Made by a program: the position numbers and the translations under genes
NCBI GenBank assembly: GCA_002433675.1
Contig: DJIP01000380.1
Span: forward strand, 12,999-37,876
From: Halomonas halophila
Lineage (GTDB): Bacteria > Pseudomonadota > Gammaproteobacteria > Pseudomonadales > Halomonadaceae
Direction: 5' to 3'
Length of the DNA: 24,878 bases
Shown here: piece after piece, positions 1-8,690 of the stretch
Layout of the letters: every line of letters starts with the position of its first letter
How positions within the stretch are numbered: position 1 is the first letter of the stretch
Notes under the pieces: generated by a model
The model's database searches: none
Told to the model about the DNA's origin: nothing
Seen by the model: only the letters and a program-made list of their open reading frames with translations

Positions 1-96
1 CTTCAGGATCTCGCGGTAGAAGGCAACGGTCGCCTCGTACTCGTGGGTCGGAATCTTCATGGCGATATTTTCGCCGGGGGTGAAGTCTAGGGTCAT
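1..96 (-). CDS. VOC/glyoxalase-like protein, N-terminal fragment
   Basis: Only the first 32 codons are inside the window; the rest lies to the left. The translation starts MTLDFTPGENIAMKIPTHEY and continues with a helix (EATVAFYREIL) followed by K. A beta-strand followed by 'hEat..FYreiL' is the usual opening of vicinal-oxygen-chelate fold proteins (glyoxalase/bleomycin-resistance/dioxygenase superfamily), where the helix after the first strand carries the FY pair. An AAGG ribosome-binding site lies about 9 bases upstream of the ATG on the minus strand. Too little is present to choose between a metal enzyme and a catalytically inert member, and no substrate can be inferred. Confidence 0.6.
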   Translation of the reverse strand, partial: MTLDFTPGENIAMKIPTHEYEATVAFYREILK

Positions 97-489
97 GGAC
101 CGTTACCTTGTTGTTTGAATTGAGGCGGGTACTTAGGTGCGGGAGCTTGCACGGTGATGGCCGCCACCCCGGTGACGTGCATAAGGCTCTGTAGAGCAGG
201 GGCCCCTCGTCCTACCTCGTTCCCAAGGGGAATGTCACGTCTTGAGCGAGTGTGGTGAGCCGGACGGGGTCGCGCTGAACAGTATTGAGCATAGGTCGAA
301 TTGGCTTAGGCTGGTGCTCCTCCCCTGGCGGTGACGCGTTCAGCTGTGTGGTGGCGAGTCGGCGAGGGTGTACCGTTGTCGGGTTTAGATCATATTGATG
401 TTGGTAAAACTTCGATATGAGGTATGCTGAAGAGTACAGGTGGGAACGCTGCTGGCGCCGTGCCAGCGAGTGAGCGCCAGGAGACCACG
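97..489. other. Non-coding stretch between VOC gene and toxin-antitoxin pair
   Basis: No convincing gene is seen in these 393 bases. The segment must hold the divergent promoters of the VOC-like gene and the antitoxin gene. The last 100 bases are noticeably richer in A and T than the rest, as expected of a promoter. Open frames here lack family resemblance and a ribosome-binding site. Confidence 0.6.
401..428 (+). promoter_or_regulatory. Candidate promoter of the toxin-antitoxin pair
   Basis: TTGGTA (401-406) and TATGCT (423-428) are spaced by 16 bases in the most AT-rich part of the upstream region, about 60 bases before the preferred antitoxin start. Both hexamers are partial matches to sigma-70 consensus, so this is a weak prediction from sequence alone. 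RES-Xre pairs are normally autorepressed by the antitoxin, so an operator would be expected here, but I see no clean palindrome. Confidence 0.3.
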
Positions 490-936
490 ATGGAGCTTCT
501 CGAAAAGGACCGCACAGCGGGTGGCGGAGTGATGGCGCAGATCGATCTGCCCCGCGAGGTATACACCGATTCAACCGCTTTCATCAGAACCGTCAGGCAA
601 GGGCTGCCGGGAAGCGTGCTCAAACAGGCGATCGATGCACTGTCGGCCGACCGCGATCTCTTTGTACGACTGCTGGAGACGGACTCCGGCAATCTGCATC
701 GCTTTTACAAGCGCAAGGCGCTGGGGCGGGCACAAAGCGAAGAAGTACTCGACACGCTGAAGTTGTTTGTCGAGGTGGGTGAGGTGTTCGCTGACGAAGC
801 CATCGGTCATCAATGGCTGCACGCCGAGGTACCCGCACTCGCCGGCTCGCGTCCGATCGAACTCCTGGATACCTTTGCTGGCCGTGAACTGGTACGACAG
901 GTGCTGCGCAAGATCAGTTACGGCGATTTCAGTTGA
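490..936 (+). CDS. Xre/MbcA/ParS-type antitoxin (DUF2384 C-terminal domain)
   Basis: Antitoxin partner of the RES toxin that follows. The ATG at 490 is preferred because AGGAGA (479-484) sits 5 bases before it; an in-frame ATG at 424 would add 22 residues but has no good ribosome-binding site and overlaps the candidate promoter. The 148-aa product has a helical N-terminal half (degenerate Xre-like) and a C-terminal block VPALAGSRPIELLDTFAGRE followed by LVRQVLRKISYG. This matches the family's 'P..aL.g.rPieLLdt..G.e.V...L.ri.yG' toxin-binding domain. Stop and toxin start overlap (TGATG), so translation is probably coupled. The family neutralises RES NAD+-consuming toxins and represses its own operon; those roles are inferred from family and context. 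Confidence 0.85.
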   Translation: MELLEKDRTAGGGVMAQIDLPREVYTDSTAFIRTVRQGLPGSVLKQAIDALSADRDLFVRLLETDSGNLHRFYKRKALGRAQSEEVLDTLKLFVEVGEVFADEAIGHQWLHAEVPALAGSRPIELLDTFAGRELVRQVLRKISYGDFS

Positions 937-1409
937 TGAGGCTGTACCGTATCGCCCCTGAGCGTTTTCTGGCCAATCTGTCCGGTCGCGGGGCCAGCTA
1001 TCACGATGGAGCGCGCTGGAACGACCCCGGCCACCCGGTGCTGTATTTCGGTACCAGTGCCTCCGTCGCCATGCTGGAAATGGGTAACTATATTCCAGAC
1101 CCGCGATTGGTCCCGAAGGATTTTCGCCTGGGCATCTACGACGTACAAAGCAGCGCCGTCGAGAAGATTGGAGTCGATGAATTGGCTGATGGCTGGGACC
1201 TCTTTCCCCCTCCTGAACACACGCGGCGACTCGGTACAGCGTTCCTGTCGGCGGCCCGTAACTTGATACTGCTGGTGCCAAGTACCGCTGCTGCGGGTAT
1301 TGATCAGGTGGCGGTGGTAAACCCGCTGCACCCGGACATGGACAACGTCTCGCTCATCGACATCCGGGCACGGATCTACAATCCGAGATTGTTTCAGGGC
1401 ATCCAGTAG
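936..1409 (+). CDS. RES-domain toxin (NAD+-degrading family)
   Basis: 157-aa protein starting MRLYRIAPERFLANLSGRGA, then GARWNDPGHPVLYFGTSASV and AMLEMGNY. These carry the family hallmarks: an early YRI arginine, the G.RWN..G.PVLY strand and a following 'S.A.LE' helix with the glutamate. RES proteins share an ADP-ribosyltransferase-like fold, and characterised members deplete NAD+ to arrest growth. The ATG at 936 overlaps the antitoxin stop by one base; a TTG at 933 in the same frame is a weaker alternative. Antitoxin-first order and tight coupling are typical of RES-Xre modules. Length is normal and the frame is intact, so the module looks functional. Activity is inferred from the family, not shown here. 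Confidence 0.85.
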   Translation: MRLYRIAPERFLANLSGRGASYHDGARWNDPGHPVLYFGTSASVAMLEMGNYIPDPRLVPKDFRLGIYDVQSSAVEKIGVDELADGWDLFPPPEHTRRLGTAFLSAARNLILLVPSTAAAGIDQVAVVNPLHPDMDNVSLIDIRARIYNPRLFQGIQ

Positions 1410-1519
1410 CGCTCCGGTTGCCGAGTCAGTTCGTTTGGCGCTCCGGCAGGTCTGCCAAGCAAATCGAGCCGATTCGGCAACGTCAGAGCGGACAACTCCG
1501 AGGTAGTAAATTCGCTCGC

Positions 1520-1960
1520 CTAGCTGGCGAAGGCGGAGTCCTTGCCCAGGTTCTCCGGCCCGAAGGAGTCCGGCAGCAACTCATCCATGGTGTAGCGCTT
1601 GAGCAGCCGGCCGTCCGCGTCCACCACCCGGATCAGGGTATCGGGGGCGGAGAATTCACGCAGGCGCTGACGGCAGTCACCGCAGGGGGTGCACAGGTGC
1701 TCGCCGGGGCCGATGACGTAGACCTCCTTCAGCCGGGTCTCGCCGCTGGTGACCATGGCGGCGATGGCCGAGGCCTCGGCGCACAGTCCCTTGTAGTGGG
1801 CGACCTCGACGTTGGCGCCGACGTAGCGGGCTCCCGAGTCGCTGATCAGCACAGCGCCTACCGGGTGGCTGGAGTAGGGCACGTAGGCGCGGCCGCGTAC
1901 CTCGATCAGCGCCTTGACGATATCGGCGTCGACGGTCTCTGTCGTCCTTGGATCGTTCAT
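1520..1960 (-). CDS. cdd: Cytidine deaminase
   Basis: Hydrolytic deamination of cytidine and deoxycytidine to uridine and deoxyuridine in the cytosol. The 146-aa length fits the short homotetrameric class. Zinc-site motifs are visible: [13 protein letters not shown] with C60 as a metal ligand and E62 as the proton shuttle, and TPCGDCRQ with C93 and C96 as the other two ligands. The substrate loop NVE is intact. Its ATG overlaps the deoD stop by four bases (ATGA, 1957-1960), making it the last gene of the nup-deoCABD-cdd transcript. Placing cdd here lets cytidine feed the same phosphorolytic route. A short stem (1516-1530) spans its stop codon and is followed by a few Ts on the minus strand, but it is too weak to call a terminator. 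Confidence 0.93.
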   Translation of the reverse strand: MNDPRTTETVDADIVKALIEVRGRAYVPYSSHPVGAVLISDSGARYVGANVEVAHYKGLCAEASAIAAMVTSGETRLKEVYVIGPGEHLCTPCGDCRQRLREFSAPDTLIRVVDADGRLLKRYTMDELLPDSFGPENLGKDSAFAS

Positions 1961-2703
1961 CGGGTGGTCTCCTGGCGGCCAGTTTGCTGGCGGTCGTCCT
2001 CGAGCACGGCCTCGAGGGCGATGGTCATCATCTCGTCGAAGCTGGTGGCGCGCTCGTCGCTGGAGAGACTGTCGCCGTTGACGATATGGTCCGATACGGT
2101 GCAGATGGTCAGGGCACGGGCGCCGAATTCGGCGGCGACGCCGTAGAGGCCGGCAGCTTCCATCTCGACGCCAACGATGTCGAACTTGCGCAGGCAGTCG
2201 ATCAGCGCCGGGTCCGGGTGATAGAACAGGTCGGCAGAGAATATGTTGCCGACCTTGACCGGGGTACCCTGGGCGCCGGCAGCGTCCACGGCGGCGCGGG
2301 TCAGGTCGAAGTCGGCGATGGCGGCGAAGTCGAGGCCGCGAAAGCGCGAGCGGTTGACGCCGGAGTCGGTGCTGCCGCCGAGGCCGATGATCAGATCACG
2401 CACCTTGACGTCGTCGCGCACGGCGCCGCAGGAGCCCACGCGGATCAGCCGTCTGGCGCCGAATTCGGTGATCAGTTCCTTGGCGTAGATCGATACCGAG
2501 GGGATGCCCATGCCGTGGCCCATGACCGAGATCTCGCGTCCCTTGTAGCGGCCGGTGTAGCCGTACATGTTGCGCACCTCGTTGACCAGGCGCGCATCTT
2601 CGAGAAAGGTCTCGGCGATGTATCTGGCGCGCAGGGGATCGCCGGGCATCAGCACGGTGTCGGCGAAATCACCACGTTCGGCCTTGATGTGGGGGGTAGC
2701 CAT
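1957..2703 (-). CDS. deoD: Purine nucleoside phosphorylase, DeoD type
   Basis: Reversible phosphorolysis of purine (deoxy)nucleosides to the base plus (deoxy)ribose 1-phosphate. 248 aa, close to the hexameric low-molecular-mass class. It shows the expected order: MATPHI with His5, MPGDPLRA phosphate-site loop near 19-26, RVGSCGAV at 88-95, [11 protein letters not shown] near 178-187 (ribose-binding Met-Glu), and CTVSDHI with the catalytic aspartate D205. The start codon abuts the deoB stop with no gap, and the stop overlaps cdd by four bases. A slightly extended C-terminal tail rich in Q, T and R is the only deviation I notice. Identification is secure. Confidence 0.95.
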   Translation of the reverse strand: MATPHIKAERGDFADTVLMPGDPLRARYIAETFLEDARLVNEVRNMYGYTGRYKGREISVMGHGMGIPSVSIYAKELITEFGARRLIRVGSCGAVRDDVKVRDLIIGLGGSTDSGVNRSRFRGLDFAAIADFDLTRAAVDAAGAQGTPVKVGNIFSADLFYHPDPALIDCLRKFDIVGVEMEAAGLYGVAAEFGARALTICTVSDHIVNGDSLSSDERATSFDEMMTIALEAVLEDDRQQTGRQETTR

Positions 2704-3960
2704 CTAAGCTCCTCGTCTATCCAATGCTCGTTTGCGCTCGATAAAGCTCTCACCGTCGGCCATGGGGGCAAGACCGAAATGGCTCGCCAGGCTCTGGCCG
2801 ATGTCGGCGAAGCTCTGGCGACGCTCCAGCGATCCCGCCGCAAGCCCAGCGCCGCTGGCCAGCACCGGGATGAACTCGCGGGTGTGGTCGCTGCCTTGCC
2901 ACGTGGGGTCGCAGCCGTGGTCGGCGGTGATGATCAACAGGTCGTCGTCGGTCAACCGTTCGAGCAGCGCCGGCAGCTGTTGGTCGAAGGCTTCCAGCGC
3001 CGCCGCATAGCCGGACACGTCGCGGCGGTGGCCGTAGACCATGTCGAAGTCGACGAAGTTGGTCATGATCAGGCGCTGGGTGTCGCTCGCCACCGGTTCA
3101 TCCATGGCCGCCAGGGTCGCCGCCATCAAAGCGTCATGGCCCGACGCCTTGATCAGGCGGCTGATGCCACAGTGGGCGTAGATGTCGGCGATCTTGCCGA
3201 TGGCCACCACCTCGCCGCCGGCATCGTGCAGCTTCGACAGCACCGTGGGCGAGGGCGGCTCGACGCTGTAGTCGCGACGATTGCCGGTGCGCTGGAAGCT
3301 CGCGGCGTCGTCACCAACGAAGGGGCGCGCGATCACTCGACCGATATTGTAGGGCTCGAGCAGCCGCCGGGCGGTCTCGCACAGCGACAGCAGGCGCTCG
3401 AGGCCGAAGCTATCCTCATGGGCGGCGATCTGGAAGACGCTGTCGGCGGAGGTGTAGACGATGGGCTTGCCGCTGGCGCAGTGCTCTTCACCCAGACGGG
3501 CGATGATCTCGGTGCCGGAGGCATGGCAGTTGCCCAGCACACCGGGTAGCGACGCCTCCTCGATCAGCGCCTCGAGCAGTTGCGGCGGAAAGCTCTGCTC
3601 CTTGTCCTCGAAGTAGCCCCAGTCGAAGCGCACCGGGACGCCGGCGATTTCCCAGTGCCCGGACGGGGTGTCCTTGCCCGAGGACACCTCCATGGCGTGA
3701 GCGTAGGCGCCGTCGACCTCGCCTAGCTGGACGCCTTCGGCGCTGGCGCCGGTGGCCTCGCGGTGGGCGTGATAGAGACCCAGGTGGGCCAGGTTTGGAA
3801 GCTTTAGCGGGCCGCAGCGGCCACGGTCGTCGGCCTGGCCGCGGGCACAGGCCTCTGCAATATGACCGAGGGTATCGGCGCCGGCGTCGCCGAAGCGCTC
3901 GGCGTCGGGGGCGGCGCCGATGCCGAAGGAATCCATCACCAGCACGATCGCGCGGCTCAT
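2704..3960 (-). CDS. deoB: Phosphopentomutase
   Basis: Interconverts (deoxy)ribose 1-phosphate and 5-phosphate, linking DeoA/DeoD to the aldolase DeoC. Alkaline-phosphatase superfamily metalloenzyme. The protein starts [20 protein letters not shown] with metal ligand D10; the active-site threonine lies in [12 protein letters not shown] (T98), and the C-terminal metal cluster is seen in [11 protein letters not shown] and GSDHTREF. The ATG at 3960 is chosen over an in-frame ATG 10 codons upstream because GGGAGAG sits just before it and the MSRA start matches the family. That gives 418 aa, slightly longer than E. coli DeoB. The start overlaps the deoA stop by four bases (3957-3960) and the stop directly abuts deoD, so translational coupling is likely. 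Confidence 0.95.
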   Translation of the reverse strand: MSRAIVLVMDSFGIGAAPDAERFGDAGADTLGHIAEACARGQADDRGRCGPLKLPNLAHLGLYHAHREATGASAEGVQLGEVDGAYAHAMEVSSGKDTPSGHWEIAGVPVRFDWGYFEDKEQSFPPQLLEALIEEASLPGVLGNCHASGTEIIARLGEEHCASGKPIVYTSADSVFQIAAHEDSFGLERLLSLCETARRLLEPYNIGRVIARPFVGDDAASFQRTGNRRDYSVEPPSPTVLSKLHDAGGEVVAIGKIADIYAHCGISRLIKASGHDALMAATLAAMDEPVASDTQRLIMTNFVDFDMVYGHRRDVSGYAAALEAFDQQLPALLERLTDDDLLIITADHGCDPTWQGSDHTREFIPVLASGAGLAAGSLERRQSFADIGQSLASHFGLAPMADGESFIERKRALDRRGA

Positions 3961-5297
3961 GGTGTCTCTCCCGTTATCGAAGGATCGCACAAGGTCTCGT
4001 GCACCAGTGGCGGGGGCGTGCCCTCGTCGCCGAGGGTGAAGGCCTCACGTACCCGCGCCGCGAGTCGGTCGGCATCCGCCTGGCTGGCGGCGTGAATGCG
4101 CGCCAGCGGGGTGTGACGGTCGACCGTCTGGCCGATGGCGGCGATGGCGTCCAGGCCGACGCGATGGTCGATGGCGTCGCCGGCTCGGCGGCGCCCGCCG
4201 CCCAGCTCGACCACCGCCATGCCGAGTGCCTTGACGTCCTGACGTGCCACCCGTCCCGGATGCTCGGCCAGGACGTCCTGGATCACCGGGGCCGGGGCGG
4301 GCAGGGCGCCTGCGTTTTCCAGCAGGTCGGTCGGTCCGCCGAGGCCTGCCACCATGCGCTCGAAGCGCTCGGCCACGTCGCCGCTGGCCAGGCGTGCCTC
4401 GAGTTGGCGTTCGGCGTCCTCTCTGGACGTCGCCAGTCGGCCGGCCAGCAGCGCTTCCACCGCCAGGCGGCGGGTCAGCGTCAGCAGCCGGGAGTCGCGC
4501 CGCTCACCGCGCATTATCGCCAGGCACTCGCGTACCTCGATGGCGTTGCCGGCGCTTTCGGCCAGGGTCTGGTTCATGTCGCTGAGCACCGCCGTGGTCG
4601 GGGTGCCGGCACGTCGGGCGACGTCGGCGATGGTGGCGGCCAGGGTTCGGGTCTCGTCATCGCTTGTCATGAAGGCGCCGTTGCCGATCTTGACGTCCAT
4701 GACCAGGGCATCGAGGTTTTCGGCGAGCTTCTTGCCGAGGATCGAGGCAACGATCAGAGGCAACGAGGCAACCGTGGCGGTGACGTCGCGCACTGCGTAG
4801 AGGCGCTTGTCCGCCGGCGCCAGATCGCCGCTCTGGCCGACGATGGCCACACCGACGTCCTTGAGCAGGCGCTCGAAGGTGGTGCGCCGAGGAGTGACGT
4901 CATAGCCGGCAATGGCCTCGAGCTTGTCCAGGGTGCCGCCGGTGTGGCCCAGACCACGACCGGAGATCATCGGCACGTGGGCCCCGCAGGCGGCGAGCCA
5001 GGGGCCGAGAATCAGCGACACCGGGTCGCCCACGCCGCCGGTGGAATGCTTGTCGAGGATAGGCCCCGGCAGGTCCAGCTGTCGGTAGTCCAGCACGCTG
5101 CCGGAGTCCCGGGTCGCCTCGGTCAGCGCCACCGTCTCGTCCAGCGTCATGCCGTTGAGATAGGTGGCCATGGCGAAGGCGCCGATCTGCTCCTGACCGG
5201 CGCTGTCATCGGCGATGGCCATCACGAATTGGCGGATGGCCTCACTGGACAGCGCCTGACCGTCACGCTTGGCGGCAAGAATATCCTGCAACAGCAT
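3957..5297 (-). CDS. deoA: Thymidine phosphorylase
   Basis: Phosphorolysis of thymidine (and deoxyuridine) to base plus deoxyribose 1-phosphate. The 446-aa protein begins [20 protein letters not shown]. Phosphate-binding KHSTGGVGD is at 83-91, and the pyrimidine phosphorylase signature [16 protein letters not shown] is at 112-127. KIGNGAFM and the C-terminal glycine-rich beta domain are also present. The same frame stays open further upstream inside deoC, but the N-terminal family sequence begins at 5297, where the ATG overlaps the deoC stop by one base (TGATG). Length and motifs match E. coli DeoA (about 440 aa). It lies in the canonical C-A-B-D order. Confidence 0.95.
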   Translation of the reverse strand: MLLQDILAAKRDGQALSSEAIRQFVMAIADDSAGQEQIGAFAMATYLNGMTLDETVALTEATRDSGSVLDYRQLDLPGPILDKHSTGGVGDPVSLILGPWLAACGAHVPMISGRGLGHTGGTLDKLEAIAGYDVTPRRTTFERLLKDVGVAIVGQSGDLAPADKRLYAVRDVTATVASLPLIVASILGKKLAENLDALVMDVKIGNGAFMTSDDETRTLAATIADVARRAGTPTTAVLSDMNQTLAESAGNAIEVRECLAIMRGERRDSRLLTLTRRLAVEALLAGRLATSREDAERQLEARLASGDVAERFERMVAGLGGPTDLLENAGALPAPAPVIQDVLAEHPGRVARQDVKALGMAVVELGGGRRRAGDAIDHRVGLDAIAAIGQTVDRHTPLARIHAASQADADRLAARVREAFTLGDEGTPPPLVHETLCDPSITGETP

Positions 5298-6085
5298 CAG
5301 TAGCCTCCGGACTGGCCTCCGCCGTCGACACCGACACCCGCGGTCATCAGCAGATTGTCGAGCAGGCCCGAGGCGCCGAAACGGAAGGTCTCGGGACGGG
5401 CCCAGTTGGCGCCCATGATCTGGGCGGCAAGTTCCAGATAGACGGCGGCGTCCTCGACGCTGCGAACGCCACCGGCGGCCTTGAAGCCGACCGGGCGGTC
5501 TGCGTCGCGAATCACCTCCAGCATCACTCGGGCGGCCTCGGGCGTCGCGTTGACGGCGACCTTGCCGGTGGACGTCTTGAGGAAGTCGGCTCCGCCGGCG
5601 ATGGCCTGCTCGCTGGCCCGGCGGATCAGCTCGGCGTCCTTCAACTCGCCGGTCTCCAGGATCACCTTGAGGGTGCGGCCGCTGGCGGCGGCCTTGCACA
5701 TCTCGACCAACTCCTGGCCGATCTGATCATCGCCATTCATGAAGGCGCGGTAGGGAAAGACCACGTCCACTTCGTCGGCACCGGAGGCCACCGCTTCACG
5801 GGTGGCGCGGGCGGCTGCCATGACATCGTCTTCGCCGTGGGGGAAGTTGGTCACGGTGGCGATCTTGACCTGGCCGCTGAGGTTGTGGGCGGTGAGGGCG
5901 CGCCGCGCCGGCACCACGAACTGCGGATAGACGCACACCGCCGCGGTATGGCCCAGCGGCGTCTTGGCCCGCTGGCACAGGGCCTCGACGACATGGTCGG
6001 TATCGTCATCGTTGAGGCTGGTCAGATCCATCAAGGACAGTGCCTGGCGAGCGATCACGGAGGGGTTGGTCGACTGGGGGGACAT
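5297..6085 (-). CDS. deoC: Deoxyribose-phosphate aldolase
   Basis: Class I aldolase cleaving 2-deoxyribose 5-phosphate to acetaldehyde and glyceraldehyde 3-phosphate, the exit from nucleoside catabolism into central metabolism. 262 aa, near the 259 aa of E. coli DeoC. The Schiff-base lysine is in [11 protein letters not shown] (K170), and the second catalytic lysine is in VGFKAAGGV (K202). VYPQFV and TVTNFPHG near 53-84 are also family hallmarks. The ATG at 6085 is preceded by AGGAG on the minus strand. An 80-bp gap with a strong hairpin separates it from the transporter gene upstream. Its stop overlaps the deoA start by one base. Confidence 0.95.
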   Translation of the reverse strand: MSPQSTNPSVIARQALSLMDLTSLNDDDTDHVVEALCQRAKTPLGHTAAVCVYPQFVVPARRALTAHNLSGQVKIATVTNFPHGEDDVMAAARATREAVASGADEVDVVFPYRAFMNGDDQIGQELVEMCKAAASGRTLKVILETGELKDAELIRRASEQAIAGGADFLKTSTGKVAVNATPEAARVMLEVIRDADRPVGFKAAGGVRSVEDAAVYLELAAQIMGANWARPETFRFGASGLLDNLLMTAGVGVDGGGQSGGY

Positions 6086-6107
6086 GGGAGGCTCCTGGAG
6101 TGGGACA

Positions 6108-6127
6108 GGCCGCCGCCTCGGGCGGCC
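6108..6127 (-). other. Intercistronic GC-rich stem-loop between transporter gene and deoC
   Basis: GGCCGCC (6108-6114) and GGCGGCC (6121-6127) are a perfect 7-bp inverted repeat around a 6-base loop, just upstream of the deoC ribosome-binding site. No T tract follows on the minus strand, so it is not a classical terminator. It could mark an RNA processing or stabilising element that sets transporter and enzyme levels separately; that role is inference. Confidence 0.5.
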
Positions 6128-6165
6128 GATGATGTGAGGGCGGGCGCTGGATCCGCGACGTGGGA

Positions 6166-7431
6166 TCAGGCGCCCAGAGTCATGAAGAAGCCGGCGATGC
6201 AGGCCGACATCAGGTTGGACAGGGTGCCGGCCAGCACCGCCTTGAGGCCATAGCGGGCGATATCGTGACGACGGCTCGGGGCGATGCTGCCGAGCCCGCC
6301 CAGCAGGATGGCGATGGAGGACAGGTTGGCGAAGCCGCATAGCGCGAAGGACAGCACAGCGGCGGTATGGTCGCTCATCACCTCGCCGGTGGCGGCCACG
6401 AGCTGCTCGCCGTCGATATAGGGGGCCAGGTTGATGAAGGCGACGAACTCGTTGACCACCAGCTTCTGGCCGATGAAGGACCCGGCCAGGGTTGCCTCTT
6501 CCCAGGGAATACCGAGCAGGAAGGCCAGCGGCGAGAACACCCAGCCCAGGATCAGCTCGAGGCTGAGATCCTCGAATCCGACCCAGCCACCGACGCCACC
6601 GAGGATACCGTTGAGCAGGGCGATCAAGCCGATGAAGGCCAGCAACATGGCGCCCACGTTGGCCGCAAGCTTGAGGCCGGACGAGGCGCCACCGGCGGCG
6701 GCGTCGAGCACGTTGGCCGGCTGGTCTTCGTCCTCGATGACCTCGGAGACACGGTCGGCCTTGTCCGCCTCGGGATCGGTTTCCGGCATGATCAGCTTGG
6801 CGAACAGCAGACCGCCGGGGGCCGCCATGAAGGAGGCGGCCACCAGGTATTCCATGGGGATACCGAGCGCAGCGTAGCCGGCAAGCACCGAGCCTGCCAC
6901 CGAGGCAAGGCCGCCGCACATCACCGCAAACAGCTGAGAGGCGGTCATGCGGGCGATAAAGGGGCGTACGACCAGCGGTGCCTCGGTCTGGCCGACGAAG
7001 ATGTTGGCGGTGGCGGACAGCGACTCGGTGCGCGAGGTGCCGAGCAGCTTCTGCAGCGCGCCGCCGAGCAGCCGCACGATCCATTGCATGATGCCCAGGT
7101 AGTAGAGCACCGCCGTCAGCGACGAGAAGAAGATGATCACCGGCAGCACCTTGACCGCGAACACGAAGCCGACGCTATCGGCGTTGGCCAGGCCGCCGAA
7201 CAGAAAGCCGATGCCGTCGTTGGCGTAGAGCACCACCTGGCTGACGGCGTCCGACACGGTCTTCAGGACCTTCTGGCCGAAGGGCACGTAAAGGACGAAG
7301 GCCCCGAGACCGGCCTGGATCAGGAAGGCGCCCCCCACGGTTCTCAGGCGAATGGCACGGCGGTTGTAGGAGAACGCGACGGCGATGGCGATCAGGGTGG
7401 CCATGCCGACCAGGCTCATCAGGAGTGTCAT
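6166..7431 (-). CDS. nupC: Concentrative nucleoside transporter, NupC/CNT family
   Basis: Inner-membrane nucleoside:cation symporter that would supply substrates to the deo enzymes encoded downstream. 421 aa with about ten hydrophobic segments. The family core is clear: [10 protein letters not shown] near 71-80, [15 protein letters not shown] near 91-105, and the substrate-site motif GQTEAPLVV at 147-155, followed by [19 protein letters not shown] and the C-terminal [15 protein letters not shown] charged, acidic cytoplasmic loop ([20 protein letters not shown]) sits mid-protein. The ATG at 7431 has GAAGGA upstream. The symbol follows E. coli NupC; a NupX-like member cannot be excluded. It is the first gene of the operon and divergent from deoR. 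Confidence 0.88.
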   Translation of the reverse strand: MTLLMSLVGMATLIAIAVAFSYNRRAIRLRTVGGAFLIQAGLGAFVLYVPFGQKVLKTVSDAVSQVVLYANDGIGFLFGGLANADSVGFVFAVKVLPVIIFFSSLTAVLYYLGIMQWIVRLLGGALQKLLGTSRTESLSATANIFVGQTEAPLVVRPFIARMTASQLFAVMCGGLASVAGSVLAGYAALGIPMEYLVAASFMAAPGGLLFAKLIMPETDPEADKADRVSEVIEDEDQPANVLDAAAGGASSGLKLAANVGAMLLAFIGLIALLNGILGGVGGWVGFEDLSLELILGWVFSPLAFLLGIPWEEATLAGSFIGQKLVVNEFVAFINLAPYIDGEQLVAATGEVMSDHTAAVLSFALCGFANLSSIAILLGGLGSIAPSRRHDIARYGLKAVLAGTLSNLMSACIAGFFMTLGA

Positions 7432-7823
7432 AGGTTCCTTCGCCTCATCAAAATATGAACATTGAAGAATAGATCATCGCACTTCGGGCCTGGTCTGGCG
7501 TCCCGCATCGCGTTGATACCCGGCAATTGCCTCGAACGAGGCGGAGATCTCTTATGCCGAATGGGGTATCAGAACAGGAATTATAGAGGTGATGGGACAT
7601 GGCGGCGGCTCGTGTCGAGTGATTGTTGTCGAGCAGAAAGGGCCGGCACGGGCTGGGCCCATCCGTCAATGAGTGTATAGTAACACCTGATGTGAGAAAA
7701 ATAACATTTGTGCAGTGGCGTTTTCTTACCTGCCCGGGCACTGGCTGAACCCGGTAGTTCAGGGCATGCTTATTGAAAAACGACGGCAGCAAGCCATGAC
7801 CGTCGAGGCGCGGGGGAGAATCC
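7432..7823. promoter_or_regulatory. Divergent control region of the deo operon and deoR
   Basis: 392 bases without a gene, AT-richer than the flanks. On the minus strand a perfect TATAAT (7585 to 7580) lies about 150 bases before the transporter start, but no good -35 hexamer is at the right distance, which would suit an activated promoter. On the plus strand TATAGT (7676-7681) is a possible -10, again without a clear -35. The 16-bp operator-like element at 7691-7706 is listed separately. Promoter assignments here are tentative. Confidence 0.5.
7691..7706. promoter_or_regulatory. DeoR operator-like / CRP-like palindrome
   Basis: TGTGAGAAAAATAACA matches 12 of 16 positions of the E. coli DeoR operator as I recall it (TGTTAGAATTCTAACA), including both outer TGT...ACA ends. 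Read differently, TGTGA-N6-TAACA matches 9 of 10 fixed positions of the CRP half-site pair TGTGA-N6-TCACA and has AT-rich flanks. It lies 118 bases before deoR and about 260 before the transporter start. Either reading fits a catabolic nucleoside operon; which protein binds cannot be decided from sequence. Confidence 0.5.
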
Positions 7824-8588
7824 ATGAATCAGCGCAGTATTCAGCGACAGGAGCGCCTTTTGCAGGCGCTCGCCGGAGGCGGCAGCCTGAGGCTGGCGGA
7901 CGCCGCCATCCTCTGCGGTGTGTCAGAGATGACCCTGAGGCGCGACGTGTCCACCAAGGACAGCCCTCTGATGCTGATGGGCGGGCATCTGGTTCGCCGC
8001 GACGACCCCCACTTCACGCCAGTCTACGACCTGGAAACTCAACAGGATCGCGGCGCCGATATCAAGGCGCGTCTGTGTCGCCGCGCCAGTGGCTACGTGG
8101 AAGACGGCGATACCCTGTTTATCGATTGCGGCACCACCCTGGTGCCGATGATCGCAGAACTTGCCAGCCGACGAGACCTGACGGTGGTGACCTACGCCCT
8201 TAACGTGGCCAATGCGGTCAGCCATTTCGATGGCATCCGACTGATCCTGCTGGGCGGCGTCTATCAGGGCGTCTCCCAGTCCTTCGACGGCGAAGATATT
8301 GCCCGCCAGGTCCGGGGACTCGGCATCAATCGCGCCTTTCTCTCCGCCGCCGGGGTGCATGCCGCACGGGGCCTGAGCTGCTTTCACTTTCATGAAGTGG
8401 CGCCCAAGCAGGCCGCCATCGAAACCGCCGCCCAGCGGATCCTGGTATTCGACGACAGCAAGTGGGGCGTGCTGCGTCCCGCCTTCTTTGGCGCCCTGAT
8501 CGACGCCGATGTCATCATCACCCACGGCGAGGGTGCCGCAGGCCTGTCACGCACGCCGGAAGTGGCGTCTCGGCTGGTTCATCCCTGA
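7824..8588 (+). CDS. deoR: DeoR-family repressor of deoxyribonucleoside catabolism
   Basis: 254 aa, near the 252 aa of E. coli DeoR. The N-terminal winged helix-turn-helix covers about residues 5-55 (SLRLADAAILCGVSEMTLRR as the DNA-reading unit). The C-terminal half is the sugar-phosphate-sensing DeoRC fold, with FIDCGTTLVPMIAEL near 110-124 and FLSAAGVHAARGLSCFH near 172-188. In the family the effector is deoxyribose 5-phosphate, made by DeoB and consumed by DeoC. The ATG at 7824 follows GGGGGAGA (7812-7819). Divergent placement next to the deo operon is unlike E. coli, where deoR is unlinked, but makes the assignment to this operon strong. Autoregulation through the 7691-7706 element is plausible. 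Confidence 0.88.
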   Translation: MNQRSIQRQERLLQALAGGGSLRLADAAILCGVSEMTLRRDVSTKDSPLMLMGGHLVRRDDPHFTPVYDLETQQDRGADIKARLCRRASGYVEDGDTLFIDCGTTLVPMIAELASRRDLTVVTYALNVANAVSHFDGIRLILLGGVYQGVSQSFDGEDIARQVRGLGINRAFLSAAGVHAARGLSCFHFHEVAPKQAAIETAAQRILVFDDSKWGVLRPAFFGALIDADVIITHGEGAAGLSRTPEVASRLVHP

Positions 8589-8615
8589 TTCCCCGGTTTC
8601 GGTTTCTTGCCCAGC

Positions 8616-8690
8616 GTGAATCCTTGTCTTTCGGATTCTTGGCTTGTGGATCCTTGTCTTGTGACTTCTTGTCTTGCGGATCATTGGCCT
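8616..8690. repeat. 15-bp tandem repeat, five copies
   Basis: Five successive 15-base units at 8616, 8631, 8646, 8661 and 8676 share the pattern GTGGATCCTTGTCTT with 2-6 differences each. A decayed sixth copy may precede them (about 8599-8613). Further right, CTTATC recurs at 8857, 8871 and 8886, spacing 14 and 15 bases, suggesting the same period has decayed across the region. The array begins about 28 bases after the deoR stop. The period is in frame, so either strand reads as a pentapeptide repeat, but nothing supports translation. Confidence 0.75.

Noticed and set aside
1948..3549. 533-codon plus-strand frame opposite deoD and deoB
   Set aside because: It is antisense to two secure genes and its product is a low-complexity run of G, A, H, D and V, as expected from GC-rich codon bias.
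5297..7084. Long minus-strand frame extending deoC upstream into the transporter gene
   Set aside because: Only the part from the ATG at 6085 resembles a family (DeoC). The upstream half is Arg/Gly-rich noise in another frame of the transporter gene, and a good ribosome-binding site precedes 6085.
6367..7458. 363-codon plus-strand frame opposite the transporter gene
   Set aside because: Antisense to a clear CNT protein; product is rich in G, H, D, E and Q with no motif.
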